Below, in pieces: positions 34,489 to 44,128 of a stretch of 64,000 nt of DNA. How positions within the stretch are numbered: position 1 is the first letter of the stretch; every line of letters begins with the position of its first letter. Origin of the DNA: Buttiauxella izardii (GTDB lineage: Bacteria; Pseudomonadota; Gammaproteobacteria; Enterobacterales; Enterobacteriaceae); contig NZ_QZWH01000001.1 in the NCBI RefSeq assembly GCF_003601925.1, positions 1-64,000 of the forward strand. The letters run 5' to 3'. The notes below the pieces were generated by a model. It saw only the letters and a program-made list of their open reading frames with translations. It made no database searches and was not told the DNA's origin. Both the position numbers and the translations under genes were made by a program.

Positions 34489-34507
34489 GGCCTCTGCAAA
34501 AGAGGCC
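34489..34507. terminator. Hairpin after phoX
   Basis: GGCCTCT-GCAAA-AGAGGCC, a 7-base-pair stem preceded by an A-run and followed by TCATAAATAAT. The T-run is better on the minus strand, so efficiency for phoX is uncertain. Confidence 0.5.
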
Positions 34508-34642
34508 TCATAAATAATGTGGGTTTCCCTCTGGTAATCAATTAATCAAGTTTATGAAATAGATTGAATATATCGATCAGCAGAATAAGATAAATCGTAG
34601 TATGCTTCGCGCAACTCGATAACTGTAATCTGGTAGCTAACC

Positions 34643-36649
34643 GTGATTAACTTTTCCAGTCCTGGGACTCTAACCCCTAAAGCATTCCGCCATGATATAA
34701 ATGGACTACGAGCGTGGTCTGTATTGGCAGTTATCTTTTATCACTTCGGTGTGCCAGGGTTTGGCGGCGGCTTTGTCGGGGTTGATATATTTTTTGTCAT
34801 CTCCGGATTCTTGATGACAGCCATTATCGTAAACGGGCTGGAACACGGTAATTTCTCGCTTTGGTCTTTTTATCTGGCGCGAGCCCGGCGCATTATTCCG
34901 GCTTTAATTACGTTATGTGCCGTATTGCTCATTATGGGTTGGTTATGGTTACCGACGGCAGATTATCGCGTACTGGCGACTAATACGGCAACGGCGTTAA
35001 CTTTTGTCTCCAATCTGAAGTTCTGGCGTGAAGCAGGTTATTTCGATGTCGCCTCCAGGGATAATTGGTTATTGCATACCTGGTCACTTTCACTGGAATG
35101 GCAATTTTATATTTTGTTGCCGCTGGGCTGCATATTAATTTGGCACTGGTTTGGTCGACGCGGAGTGAAGTTCGCACTGATTGCAGCAGGTGTGTTGTCG
35201 TTAGCTCTCTCGTTTTACGCCAGCCCGCGGTTACCGGGGAGCGCTTTTTATTTATTACCTACCCGCGCCTGGGAAATGTTAGCGGGTAGTTGGGTTTGGT
35301 GGCTAACTCGCCAGCACTCTATGCCAAAATTACCTGCACGCGTGCTTGAGTTTACAGGCTTTATATTAATTATATTGTCGATTACTTTATTGGACGCCGC
35401 CAGACCATGGCCTGGTGTGTATGCACTGATACCGGTGATGGGCGCGATGTTTGTTTTAATGGCTAATCGCCAACAGTCCATATTTACAGCCAATATTATT
35501 GCCCGCCAAATCGGTGCCAGTTCTTACTCAATTTATCTTTGGCATTGGCCACTTGTGGTCGCGTTGACTTATGGCAGTAAACAACACAATCCTGAGTGGA
35601 TTGTGGCTGGACTATTATTGAGTGTGTTGTTAGGTAAGGCATCGTTAATACTGATAGAAAATCCGGCACGTAAAAGACTCGCTTCAGAATCTATAGGTAA
35701 GCAAAACTGCGTGATAGCAGTGGCGGTAATAAGTACTGTCTTATTGGCGGTGGGGGCACGTTATCAACAGTTCGATAACCGAATTAATCCACAAATTGAA
35801 CTGGCTATGACACCGAAGCTTCATGATTCTTCCCTAAAACAAACTTGTCTTCTGACGCCCGGAGAAGGGAGTGAGTCTCCGAAATGCAGTTATGGGAAAG
35901 GCGAGCTGGCTGCAGTGGTATTAGGTGATAGCCATGCGGGGATGATTGTTTCAACCGTTGCTGAAGTTGCACCCGGTTCTGTTATTGAAATGGCTTATGC
36001 GAGTTGTCCGACGGTATTGGGACTCCAGCGACGGGAGGACGTTGATAATGATTGTAAGGTTTTTAATGATAAAGCTATTCAGTTACTGAACAACGAATAC
36101 AAAAACAAAGTGGTTATTATTGCAAACAGAAGTGCTCTTGCTCTGCTGGGGCAAAACGAAAAGGATATCTATTTTAATATTCCAATGGGGTTCTTTGATA
36201 TCCCAAATGAACAACCTAATGACCATTTAAATAAACAGTTTACCGCGCAACTAATAAAAACCATGTGTGCGATAGAAAATAGTCAGAGGGTCTTTTTAGT
36301 CCGTCCGATCCCTGAGATGGCAATGGATGTTCCTAATACAATGGCCAGAGCACTTATGTTTGGCGAGCCCGCTCGCGAAATTTTTATTTCTATGCAGGAA
36401 TATAAACAGCGTCAAAAAGTGATTTGGGCGGCGCAAGATGAGGCAGTATTGCAATGCGGGGTCAAAATTCTCGATCCACTGCCTTATCTATGCCATGGTG
36501 ATCGATGCCAGGGTAATCACAGTGGCCGTCCGCTTTACTCAGATAATAATCATTTGAGTGAGTTTGGTAGCAAGCTATTGATACCGATGTTCCGACAAGC
36601 ATTTGAAAAACGCGAAACAACTAAGCTGGCTGAATCACCTGAGATTTGA
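34643..36649 (+). CDS. OafA-type membrane acyltransferase with SGNH domain
   Basis: The 668-residue product begins with an acyltransferase-3 domain of about ten membrane helices (DINGLRAWSVLAVIFYHFGV with the catalytic histidine region, then RARRIIPAL), followed from about residue 370 by a periplasmic SGNH hydrolase-like domain (VVLGDSHAGMI block I; SDNNHLSEFGSKL with the Asp-His pair). Such fusions O-acetylate lipopolysaccharide, O-antigen or other envelope glycans. The gene is alone, without glycan synthesis neighbours. The sequence around it is more AT-rich than the backbone, consistent with transfer. Confidence 0.88.
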   Translation: MINFSSPGTLTPKAFRHDINGLRAWSVLAVIFYHFGVPGFGGGFVGVDIFFVISGFLMTAIIVNGLEHGNFSLWSFYLARARRIIPALITLCAVLLIMGWLWLPTADYRVLATNTATALTFVSNLKFWREAGYFDVASRDNWLLHTWSLSLEWQFYILLPLGCILIWHWFGRRGVKFALIAAGVLSLALSFYASPRLPGSAFYLLPTRAWEMLAGSWVWWLTRQHSMPKLPARVLEFTGFILIILSITLLDAARPWPGVYALIPVMGAMFVLMANRQQSIFTANIIARQIGASSYSIYLWHWPLVVALTYGSKQHNPEWIVAGLLLSVLLGKASLILIENPARKRLASESIGKQNCVIAVAVISTVLLAVGARYQQFDNRINPQIELAMTPKLHDSSLKQTCLLTPGEGSESPKCSYGKGELAAVVLGDSHAGMIVSTVAEVAPGSVIEMAYASCPTVLGLQRREDVDNDCKVFNDKAIQLLNNEYKNKVVIIANRSALALLGQNEKDIYFNIPMGFFDIPNEQPNDHLNKQFTAQLIKTMCAIENSQRVFLVRPIPEMAMDVPNTMARALMFGEPAREIFISMQEYKQRQKVIWAAQDEAVLQCGVKILDPLPYLCHGDRCQGNHSGRPLYSDNNHLSEFGSKLLIPMFRQAFEKRETTKLAESPEI

Positions 36650-36708
36650 ATTCGGAAATCGCCAGCTTAGCCACGTTTACTGTGACGGATATCGTCGTGT
36701 TTCTTCTT

Positions 36709-37068
36709 CTATGCACCGGGAAGAATAGTCAGAACGGTTTCTGACGGGCGGCACAATTTGGTTCCAAGCGGTGTTACCACCACCGGGCGATTCATCAGAA
36801 TCGGATGGGCTAATATGGCATCGATAAGTTCGTTGTCGGTGAACGCCGCGTTATCCAGCCCTAATTGCTCGTATGGCTCGACATTTTTACGCAGCAATTC
36901 ACGCACGGTGATGCCCATATCGGCAATCAATTTCACCAGCTCCTCGCGGGAGGGCGGTGTTTCGAGATACAGAATCACGTTGGGTTCGCTGCCGCTGTTG
37001 CGAATGAGCTCCAGCGCGTTGCGCGATGTCCCACATTCCGGGTTGTGATAGATAGTGATATTGCTCAT
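36709..37068 (-). CDS. arsC: Arsenate reductase, short form
   Basis: The 119-residue product aligns with E. coli ArsC from the start: SNITIYHNPECGTSRNALEL with catalytic cysteine 12, and the three arginines of the active site (LLRKNVEPYE, MNRPVVVTPLG, LCRPSETVL). It ends at ILPGA, about 20 residues before the usual C-terminus of 141-residue ArsC proteins. All catalytic residues remain, so activity is expected. It reduces arsenate to arsenite with glutaredoxin. It follows arsB by 12 bases. Confidence 0.9.
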   Translation of the reverse strand: MSNITIYHNPECGTSRNALELIRNSGSEPNVILYLETPPSREELVKLIADMGITVRELLRKNVEPYEQLGLDNAAFTDNELIDAILAHPILMNRPVVVTPLGTKLCRPSETVLTILPGA

Positions 37069-37080
37069 TTCAGTGTCTCA

Positions 37081-38370
37081 TTACAGTGTGAAAGTCAGAC
37101 GCAGCGCAAGGGCGGCCAGCGTCACGAAAAGTACCGGGAGGGTCATAACGATGCCAACCCGGAAGTAATATCCCCAGGTAATGGTCATATTTTTTTGCGA
37201 CAAAACATGCAGCCATAACAGTGTTGCCAGGCTGCCGATTGGAGTGATTTTCGGCCCCAGATCGCTGCCTATCACGTTGGCATAAATCATCGCTTCTTTA
37301 ATGACGCCCGTTGCGGTGCTGCCATCAATCGACAGCGCTCCTACCAGAACGGTCGGCATGTTGTTCATCACAGACGAGAGGAAGGCGGTCAGGAAGCCGG
37401 TCCCCAGTGTTGCCGCCCATAATCCTTGTTCTGCCAGACGGTTTAGCAGGGACGAAAGAGAGTCGGTCAGCCCTGCGTTGCGCAGCCCGTAAACCACCAG
37501 ATACATGCCGAGCGAGAAAATAACGATTTGCCATGGCGCACCGCGCAGCACTTTTCCGGTATTAATGGCATGGCCTTTCTTCGCTACGGCGAGCAGAATC
37601 AGTGCGCCAACCGCTGCGACCAGGCTGACTGGCACACCGAGCGATTCCAGAGCGAAGAACCCGATCAGCAGCAATATTAGTACCAGCCAGCCGGTTTTAA
37701 AGGTGTTCACATCGCGGATAGCGGCTTTCGGCGCTTTCAACAGAGAGATGTCATAAGCCGCGGGAATGTCTTTGCGGAAAAACAAATGCAGCATCACCAG
37801 CGTTGTCGCAATGGCGGCGAGGTTCACTGGCACCATCACGGCGGCATATTCAGAAAAGCCGAGCTTGAAGAAATCAGCCGAGACGATATTCACCAGGTTT
37901 GAGACGATCAGCGGCAGACTAGCCGTATCGGCGATAAATCCGGCGGCCATAACAAAAGCTAACGTCGCCCCCTGGCTGAAGCCCAGGGCGAGCAGCATCG
38001 CAATGACGATAGGCGTGAGGATCAGTGCGGCACCATCATTGGCGAATAATGCGGCCACCATCGCGCCCAGCAGAATAATCCAGGTAAACAGCAATCGGCC
38101 ATGGCCTTTGCCCCAGCGGGCGACGTGAAGCGCGGCCCATTCAAAAAAACCGGACTCATCGAGCAGCAGGCTGATAATAATCACGGCGATAAAAGTCGCC
38201 GTCGCATTCCAGACTATCTGCCAGACCACGGGAATATCACCGGGGTGAACCACGCCCGTCAGTAAGGCCAGAGTCGCGCCTAGCGCGGCACTCCAGCCAA
38301 TGCCTAAGCCTCGTGGCTGCCAGATAACCAGAACGAGGGTGAATAAGAAAATAGCGCCAGCCAGAAACAT
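37081..38370 (-). CDS. arsB: Arsenite efflux pump
   Basis: The 429-residue membrane protein matches ArsB in length and sequence character, with about twelve helices and segments such as [40 protein letters not shown] and [20 protein letters not shown]. It expels arsenite and antimonite using the proton gradient. It lies between arsR and arsC in the standard arsRBC order, 35 bases after arsR. Confidence 0.94.
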   Translation of the reverse strand: MFLAGAIFLFTLVLVIWQPRGLGIGWSAALGATLALLTGVVHPGDIPVVWQIVWNATATFIAVIIISLLLDESGFFEWAALHVARWGKGHGRLLFTWIILLGAMVAALFANDGAALILTPIVIAMLLALGFSQGATLAFVMAAGFIADTASLPLIVSNLVNIVSADFFKLGFSEYAAVMVPVNLAAIATTLVMLHLFFRKDIPAAYDISLLKAPKAAIRDVNTFKTGWLVLILLLIGFFALESLGVPVSLVAAVGALILLAVAKKGHAINTGKVLRGAPWQIVIFSLGMYLVVYGLRNAGLTDSLSSLLNRLAEQGLWAATLGTGFLTAFLSSVMNNMPTVLVGALSIDGSTATGVIKEAMIYANVIGSDLGPKITPIGSLATLLWLHVLSQKNMTITWGYYFRVGIVMTLPVLFVTLAALALRLTFTL

Positions 38371-38405
38371 CAGAAACTCCAGTTATATCTGTTTTTGTGT
38401 ATGTT

Positions 38406-38726
38406 TTAACATGATGAAGCCGACGCGCGGCTGAGCTTACTGCGGATGGTTTCTCGCTCGCAATTCCAGGCTGCATCAATAACCGCCGAGGCCCAGGCGG
38501 GCATATTTGGCGACAGGCGATAGTGCACCCATTTCCCTGCGCGCCGGTCAATGACAAGACCAGATTCGCGCAACAGCGCCATGTGTCGGGAGATTTTGGG
38601 TTGTGATTCGTCCGTGGCGGCGCAAATGTCACAGACGCAAAGTTCACCGGACTCCCTGAGCAACAACACAATGGAGGAACGTGTTTCATCGGCAAGCAGT
38701 TTAAAAAGCTGAACGGGCTGGAGCAT
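38406..38726 (-). CDS. arsR: Arsenical-responsive repressor
   Basis: The start is the ATG at 38726 (MLQPVQLFKLLADETR), preceded by AAGG; a frame to 38756 adds ten residues unlike the family. The 106-residue product has the arsenite-binding motif ELCVCDIC and a winged-helix HTH (ESQPKISRHMALLRESGLV). It represses arsRBC until arsenite binds the cysteines. Confidence 0.93.
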   Translation of the reverse strand: MLQPVQLFKLLADETRSSIVLLLRESGELCVCDICAATDESQPKISRHMALLRESGLVIDRRAGKWVHYRLSPNMPAWASAVIDAAWNCERETIRSKLSRASASSC

Positions 38727-38763
38727 TTTCAACCTTGATATGAAGTGATGATACATATGCTAA

Positions 38764-38775
38764 TTCATATATGAA
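38764..38775. promoter_or_regulatory. Palindrome in ars promoter region, possible ArsR site
   Basis: TTCATATATGAA is a perfect 12-base palindrome about 38 bases before arsR; an adjacent CATATG at 38754-38759 extends an AT-rich dyad. Its position suits the ArsR operator. I compared by eye only. Confidence 0.45.
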
Positions 38776-38992
38776 CGATTTTAAAGTGCAGGATGCCTGC
38801 TGCCAACTCATAAAAAATATTCTCAGATTGCGATCGGCGTCGCTATCGCGTGGACTCTGGGTCGATCAACTGGGGTGGTGAAACAGTAGGTTTTGTGAAT
38901 CAAACTGAAAATGAGGAATAGACTGAGTCAGATAATACTTTGAGGAGTTTTGATAATGAAAGAGATGAAACGCGAAGGAACTTCTTAAGAAA

Positions 38993-39069
38993 TGGTGCGT
39001 CCGAGTGGACTCGAACCACCGACCCCTACCATGTCAAGGTAGTGCTCTAACCAACTGAGCTACGGACGC
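38993..39069 (-). tRNA. tRNA-Val (anticodon GAC), copy 1
   Basis: The minus-strand sequence begins GCGTCCGTAGCTCAGTTGG and ends ACTCGGACGCACCA, 77 bases with CCA encoded. The anticodon loop is TTGACAT (GAC, reads GUC/GUU valine codons). The anticodon stem is CTACC/GGTAG, with a U28-A42 pair where copy 2 has C28-G42. Corresponds to the valV/valW pair of E. coli by position near mdtK. Confidence 0.97.
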
Positions 39070-39110
39070 ACTGTTTGTTACGGTACTGCGAACTGCGGCA
39101 AAACGATAAA

Positions 39111-39187
39111 TGGTGCGTCCGAGTGGACTCGAACCACCGACCCCCACCATGTCAAGGTGGTGCTCTAACCAACTGAGCTACGGACGC
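39111..39187 (-). tRNA. tRNA-Val (anticodon GAC), copy 2
   Basis: 77 bases with CCA encoded, identical in its arms to copy 1 except for the anticodon stem CCACC/GGTGG. It is transcribed before copy 1, 41 bases apart, as a two-gene operon. Confidence 0.97.
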
Positions 39188-39311
39188 ATCAAGTTGTCTG
39201 TGACAACGGGGACGAATATTAGCGGCAGCCCCCGAGCCTTGCAAGCTAAAAACAGCAAATTTCTTCCAGATTTCACTCGTTTGCTGCGCATCTGCGCAAC
39301 TCGGCTTAAAA

Positions 39312-39334
39312 ATAGCCGCCGAAATGGCGGCTAT
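39312..39334 (-). terminator. Terminator of mdtK
   Basis: On the minus strand ATAGCCGCC-ATTTC-GGCGGCTAT is followed by TTTTTAAG, directly after the mdtK stop. Confidence 0.85.
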
Positions 39335-39340
39335 CCGATT

Positions 39341-40714
39341 TTAACGTGCTGCGCGCTGCAAAATCGTGATGGAAGGTTGGCGCTGTAACCAACGCATCCG
39401 CAGCATCATCATGATGGCCGCAGAGGTCAGGCCGATGATAAATCCGGTCCAGAAACCGGCCGGGCCCATCGGTTCAACCACCCAATCCGTCAGCGCCAGG
39501 ATATAACCGCTTGGCAAGCCGAGCACCCAGTAGGCGATAAACGTGATAAAGAAAATCGAGCGCGTATCTTTATAACCACGCAACACGCCGCTGCCGATAA
39601 CCTGCACGGAATCGGAAAGCTGATAAACCGCCGCCAGCAGCATCAGGTGCGCCGCCAGCGCGACCACTTCCGGGTTGCTGTTATAAAGTAGTGCGATGTG
39701 CTCGCGCATCACGACCGTGAAAATCGCGGTGAGTGTCGCCATACACATGCCCACTGCAATACCCGTCCACGCTGCCGTTTGCGCATCAAGCGTTGAACCC
39801 TGGCCGAGGCGGAAGCCGACACGAATGGTCACTGCCGCAGAAAGAGACATCGGCAGAACAAACATCAGCGAGCTGAAGTTCAGCGCAATCTGGTGGCCTG
39901 CAACGTCAACGATCCCCAGCGGAGCGACCAGCAGGGCGACCACCGCGAACAGGGTGACTTCAAAGAACAGCGCCAGTGCAATCGGCAAACCGAGTTGGGT
40001 TAAGCGATACATCACTTTCCAGTCGGGTTTGATAAAGCCTTTTTCCAGCTTCAGGTCGCGCATTGAGCGGGCTTTCTTCACATAAGAAATCATGAAGATG
40101 AACATCACCCAATACACGGCAGCGGTTGCGACACCACAGCCCACGCCGCCCAATTCAGGCATCCCGAAGTGGCCGTAAATAAAGATGTAGTTCACCGGAA
40201 TATTGACCAGTAAACCGATAAAACCCATCACCATACCGGGTTTGGTTTTTGCTAAACCCTCGCACTGGTTACGCGCCACCTGGAAGAATAGATAACCGGG
40301 GACGCCCCACAGCAGCGCGCGCAAATAGCCCACGGCTTTATCGGCAAGTTGTGGGTCGATATCTTTCATCGCGTGAATGATATAGCCCGCGTTCCACAGC
40401 ACGATCATGATGAGCGCGGAGACAATGCCCGCCAGCCAAAAGCCCTGGCGAATCTGGTGAGCGATACGCTCACGACGGCCAGAGCCGTTGAGCTGCGCGA
40501 CGGTTGGCGTCAGCGCCATTAACAAACCGTGGCCGAAGAGAATGGCGGGCAGCCAGATGGAGGTTCCGATTGCCACAGCGGCCATATCGGTTGCGCTGTA
40601 GCCGCCGGCCATCACGGTATCGACAAAGCCCATCGAGGTTTGTGCGACTTGTGCGAGGATCACGGGTATCGCCAACGAGAGCAGTTGGCGGGCTTCAACT
40701 ATGTACTTCTGCAT
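39341..40714 (-). CDS. mdtK: MATE multidrug efflux pump MdtK
   Basis: The 457-residue product has twelve membrane helices in two MATE repeats and begins [20 protein letters not shown], as E. coli MdtK (NorM, YdhE). It exports fluoroquinolones, dyes and other cations with sodium or proton antiport. Its length equals the E. coli protein. It is divergent from ribE across 226 bases, as in E. coli, and lies upstream of the tRNA-Val genes. The ydhQ gene found between mdtK and the tRNAs in E. coli is missing. Confidence 0.95.
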   Translation of the reverse strand: MQKYIVEARQLLSLAIPVILAQVAQTSMGFVDTVMAGGYSATDMAAVAIGTSIWLPAILFGHGLLMALTPTVAQLNGSGRRERIAHQIRQGFWLAGIVSALIMIVLWNAGYIIHAMKDIDPQLADKAVGYLRALLWGVPGYLFFQVARNQCEGLAKTKPGMVMGFIGLLVNIPVNYIFIYGHFGMPELGGVGCGVATAAVYWVMFIFMISYVKKARSMRDLKLEKGFIKPDWKVMYRLTQLGLPIALALFFEVTLFAVVALLVAPLGIVDVAGHQIALNFSSLMFVLPMSLSAAVTIRVGFRLGQGSTLDAQTAAWTGIAVGMCMATLTAIFTVVMREHIALLYNSNPEVVALAAHLMLLAAVYQLSDSVQVIGSGVLRGYKDTRSIFFITFIAYWVLGLPSGYILALTDWVVEPMGPAGFWTGFIIGLTSAAIMMMLRMRWLQRQPSITILQRAAR

Positions 40715-40940
40715 TTTTACACCTGATTATTATTAGTTTTTAGAAAGACAACAAGACCGCCAGAAATGGCAGAAAAATAGGAATCGCAGGGGAATTAGCC
40801 TGACTATTGTAGCGGCACAAATCGAATACGCCAGCCAAATAATGGTGGGGTAGTGCGGATGACTGGCAAGCATTTTTTCCAACTGTTAAAGTGCAGCATT
40901 ACGAATTATCAGCAGTCGAATAATTACCAGGAGCTTTACG

Positions 40941-41582
40941 ATGTTTACAGGTATTGTGCAGGGCACTGCGTCCCTGGTCTCCATTGACGAGAAACCAAAC
41001 TTCCGTACCCACGTGATTGAAATGCCGGATGCCATGCTGCCTGGCCTTGAAACGGGGGCGTCGGTGGCGCACAACGGCTGTTGCCTGACGGTCACTGAAA
41101 TCAATGGCAACCACGTCAGCTTTGACTTAATGAAAGAGACGCTGCGCATTACCAATCTCGGTGAGCTGGTGGTGGGCGATAAAGTTAACGTTGAACGTGC
41201 AGCCAAATTTAATGATGAAATCGGCGGCCATTTAATGTCCGGCCATATTATGACGACTGCCGAAGTGTCTAAAATTTTGACCTCGGAAAACAACCGTCAA
41301 ATTTGGTTTAAGATCCAGGATAAATCGCTAATGAAATATATCCTGCATAAAGGATATATCGGCATTGACGGTATTAGCCTGACGGTCGGCGAAGTGACCG
41401 CGACTCGTTTCTGTGTGCATTTAATTCCGGAAACGCTGGAGCGCACTACGCTTGGCAGCAAGAAGTTAGGGCATAAAATTAATATTGAAATCGACCCGCA
41501 AACCCAGGCGATTGTCGATACCGTTGAGCGCGTGCTGGCACAACGTGAAGCTGCTCTGGAAGCGTTGCTGCCGAAAGAGTGA
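40941..41582 (+). CDS. ribE: Riboflavin synthase
   Basis: The 213-residue product has two lumazine-binding repeats, each beginning with a beta-barrel segment ([16 protein letters not shown] and [18 protein letters not shown]). It joins two lumazines to form riboflavin. E. coli names for the gene are ribE or ribC. CAGGAG lies eight bases before the ATG. I found no FMN riboswitch-like leader in the 226 bases upstream. Confidence 0.95.
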   Translation: MFTGIVQGTASLVSIDEKPNFRTHVIEMPDAMLPGLETGASVAHNGCCLTVTEINGNHVSFDLMKETLRITNLGELVVGDKVNVERAAKFNDEIGGHLMSGHIMTTAEVSKILTSENNRQIWFKIQDKSLMKYILHKGYIGIDGISLTVGEVTATRFCVHLIPETLERTTLGSKKLGHKINIEIDPQTQAIVDTVERVLAQREAALEALLPKE

Positions 41583-41590
41583 GTTTTAAA

Positions 41591-41665
41591 GGGTGGATAA
41601 CGCCACGGGCTTATCCACCGTACCACATCAAGCTGTAGGTCGGATAAGCGCCAGCGTCATCCGAC
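41591..41665. repeat. REP-like pair downstream of ribE
   Basis: Two imperfect inverted repeats, GGGTGGATAACG ... GCTTATCCACC (41591-41619) and GTAGGTCGGATAAGCGCCAG with CGTCATCCGAC (41635-41665), about 15 bases apart. Such elements often stabilise mRNA 3' ends between convergent genes. Confidence 0.7.
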
Positions 41666-41669
41666 TTTA

Positions 41670-42593
41670 TTAAGCAATCAACAAACTGCCGCGTACCAAA
41701 TCCGCAGTGTGCCGTTCCCCAAGCAATAACTCTACCGCCCGCCGCGCAATGCTTTCTAGCGGATACTTAATCGCTGGAATGGCGTTAGAACCCGGCATTC
41801 TTGTCGAACCGTCCAGGCTAAACACCATCACCTGTTCCGGTACTTTGAGCTGGTACTGATTGAGCATCATCACCGCTTCTTGTGCCTGGGTGTCGTCCGT
41901 CACCAGCAGGGCTGAAAACTTCACACCGCGATTAATCAGGCGCTGCAAAGCAATCCGCACCGACGACTCATCGTCAATGACTAACTGGCGGTTAAAAGGC
42001 ACCACATGGTTGTGCAGCGCCTGGTGATAACCTTCGAGCGTTTGTGCTGCCGCGTCACCGCTGGCGAAGTTAATCAGGGCGATTTGCCGCCGCTGCTGGT
42101 TACACAAATAGTGCACGGCGGTTTCAGCGGCGAAAACGTGGTCACACTGAATGCTTAACGCGTGTGAACCGTCCAGGCAATCAATCAACATAATGTCGTC
42201 GTCGAGTTCAGGCAGCGGGAAACGCGCACCGACCACAACCAGCGCGTCACATAAGCCGTTTGATAACTCTTGAGCCGCCTGCGCGACGCTATCCGGGTCA
42301 TTAGCGAAGCGCAGTAACAAGTGTTTATGATGCTGATTAAGTTGTTTTTCAAGTGCCTGCAGGTAACCCGTAGACTGCTGAATATGCTCAGTTGCGCAGA
42401 TAACCCCAATGCAGTTTGTCGACTGGCTACTCAGTGATTGAGCAATGGCATTGGGTTTGTAATTGAGAATTTCAGCCGCGCGTAATACTGCCTGGCGACT
42501 CTCTTCTTTAACGCCACGACTGCCGCTTAAAACACGCGAAACGGTGGCTTTGGAAACCTGCGCCAGGCGTGCAACATCATTAATATTCGACAT
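41670..42593 (-). CDS. LacI-family regulator of beta-glucoside operon
   Basis: The start is the ATG at 42593 (MSNINDVARLAQVSKATVSR); a frame to 42632 adds 13 residues. The 307-residue product has the LacI HTH and a sugar-binding domain typical of the family. It is the last gene of a same-strand series with a PTS transporter and a 6-phospho-beta-glucosidase, and probably acts at the palindrome 45502-45517. An inverted-repeat pair lies in the 100-base gap upstream. Confidence 0.85.
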   Translation of the reverse strand: MSNINDVARLAQVSKATVSRVLSGSRGVKEESRQAVLRAAEILNYKPNAIAQSLSSQSTNCIGVICATEHIQQSTGYLQALEKQLNQHHKHLLLRFANDPDSVAQAAQELSNGLCDALVVVGARFPLPELDDDIMLIDCLDGSHALSIQCDHVFAAETAVHYLCNQQRRQIALINFASGDAAAQTLEGYHQALHNHVVPFNRQLVIDDESSVRIALQRLINRGVKFSALLVTDDTQAQEAVMMLNQYQLKVPEQVMVFSLDGSTRMPGSNAIPAIKYPLESIARRAVELLLGERHTADLVRGSLLIA

Positions 42594-42610
42594 AGTGTGT
42601 TGTCTTATCA

Positions 42611-42681
42611 GGGTGGACGCGCAAAGCGCCATCCACCGGTTTTACATGTTGTGGCGGGGGCGCTGCGCTTGCCCGCCGTAC
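42611..42681. repeat. REP-like pair between lacI-type gene and GH1 gene
   Basis: GGGTGGACGCGC ... GCGCCATCCACC (42611-42637) and GGCGGGGGCGCT ... GCGCTTGCCCGCC (42653-42677) form two dyads of the same general shape as those at 41.6 and 49.3 kb. They fall between two co-directional genes and may lower expression of the distal regulator gene. Confidence 0.6.
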
Positions 42682-42693
42682 GGCTCAGTATTG

Positions 42694-44076
42694 TTAATTA
42701 AAACCGTTTTCTGCGGCGGTCGCTTTGTACCACTCACCGCTTTTCTTGATGGTGCGTTGCTGCGTTTCAAGGTTTAGCGAGACAAAACCGTAGCGGTTTT
42801 TGTAGGCATTACACCAGGACCAGTTATCAATAAACGTCCACATATGATAACCGAGGCAGTTGCTGCCTTCGCTAATCCCTTTATGCAGCCATTTCAGGTG
42901 ATCGCGCACGAAATCAATGCGGTAATCATCCTGAATCTGGCCGTTTTCATCGAAACGTTGTTCGTTTTCAACGCCCATTCCGTTCTCAGAAATATAGCAA
43001 TTTGGGTTGCCGTAGTTCTCACGCAGGTTGGTCAGAATGTCGTAGATGCCTTGCTCGTAAATTTCCCAGCCGCGATACGGGTTCATTTTGCGGCCCGGCA
43101 TTTCGTAGGATTCAAAGAACCACTCCGGCATGAACGGGCTGTCTGGGTTAACCTGCGAATCGCGGCATTTAATGCGGCGCGGCTGGTAATAGTTGATGCC
43201 CAGTAAATCGACGACACCCGCTGCCAGCAATTCTTTGTCACCGTCCTGACACGCAGGCAGTTGGCCGTGTTCTTTCAGCAGGGCGACCAGTTCTTGCGGA
43301 TATTCACCACGCAGAGCCGGGTCAAGGAAACTGCGGTTGAACATCAGGTCAGCGATGTTTGCCGCTTTCACATCCGCCGGGTTTTGCGAGCGTGGGTAAG
43401 AAGGGGTGAGGTTGAGAATAATGCCGATTTCGCCGCCGTCGTTACGCTCGTGGTAAGCCTTCACCGCCAGCGAGTGGGCAATCATGGTGTGGTAGGCAAC
43501 GGTAGCCGCACGTTTGAAATCCACCACGTTCGGGTAATGGAAATCATATAAATAGCCGCCTTCGACCGGCACAACCGGTTCGTTGAAGGTGAACCAATGT
43601 TTCACGCGGTCGCCAAACAGCTCGAAGCACACGTTGGCAAATTCAGCATAAGCCGTGACAACGTCACGATTTTCCCAGCCGCCTTGCTGCTGCATAACCA
43701 TCGGCATATCAAAGTGGAACAGGTTGATAAACGGCTTAATGCCTTGCGCCACCAGTTCATCAATCACCTGATTGTAGAAAGTGACCGCTTCCTGATTCAC
43801 TGCCCCACGGCCTTCAGGAATTAAGCGCGCCCAGGAAATCGAGGTGCGGAAAGTATTGTGATTCAGCTCTTTAAGCAGGGCGATATCTTGCTTCCAGTTT
43901 TTATAGAACGTGGAGGTATCCGCCGGGCCTACGCCGTTGTGGAAGCGAGTCGGTTGTTCCTTAAACCATTGGTCCCAAATGGTGGCAGATTTGCCAAAAG
44001 AGAGAGTTTCGCCTTCGGTTTGTGGTGCTGAACTGGCGCTGCCCCACCAAAAATTATCAGGAAATTGGTATTTCAT
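42694..44076 (-). CDS. 6-phospho-beta-glucosidase, GH1
   Basis: The 460-residue product is a glycoside hydrolase family 1 enzyme: N-terminal FPDNFWWGSASSAPQTEG, acid/base motif TFNEPVV, nucleophile motif YISENGMG and the C-terminal TFIDNWSWCNAYKNRYG. It cleaves phosphorylated beta-glucosides delivered by the PTS. It is 52 bases downstream of the EIIC gene. BglA-type in character, but it is not the E. coli bglA locus. Confidence 0.9.
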   Translation of the reverse strand: MKYQFPDNFWWGSASSAPQTEGETLSFGKSATIWDQWFKEQPTRFHNGVGPADTSTFYKNWKQDIALLKELNHNTFRTSISWARLIPEGRGAVNQEAVTFYNQVIDELVAQGIKPFINLFHFDMPMVMQQQGGWENRDVVTAYAEFANVCFELFGDRVKHWFTFNEPVVPVEGGYLYDFHYPNVVDFKRAATVAYHTMIAHSLAVKAYHERNDGGEIGIILNLTPSYPRSQNPADVKAANIADLMFNRSFLDPALRGEYPQELVALLKEHGQLPACQDGDKELLAAGVVDLLGINYYQPRRIKCRDSQVNPDSPFMPEWFFESYEMPGRKMNPYRGWEIYEQGIYDILTNLRENYGNPNCYISENGMGVENEQRFDENGQIQDDYRIDFVRDHLKWLHKGISEGSNCLGYHMWTFIDNWSWCNAYKNRYGFVSLNLETQQRTIKKSGEWYKATAAENGFN

Positions 44077-44128
44077 TACAGTTCCTCTTGTGACGGACGA
44101 GCCTGCCAGACCGGCAGGCCTCTAAAAA

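Noticed and set aside
38956..38988. Ten-codon frame MKEMKREGTS with GAGGAG upstream, just before a tRNA gene
   Set aside because: Too short to support as a gene; no conservation information available.
40715..40940. FMN riboswitch upstream of ribE
   Set aside because: The RFN conserved segments are not visible, and enterobacterial riboflavin synthase genes at this locus lack it.
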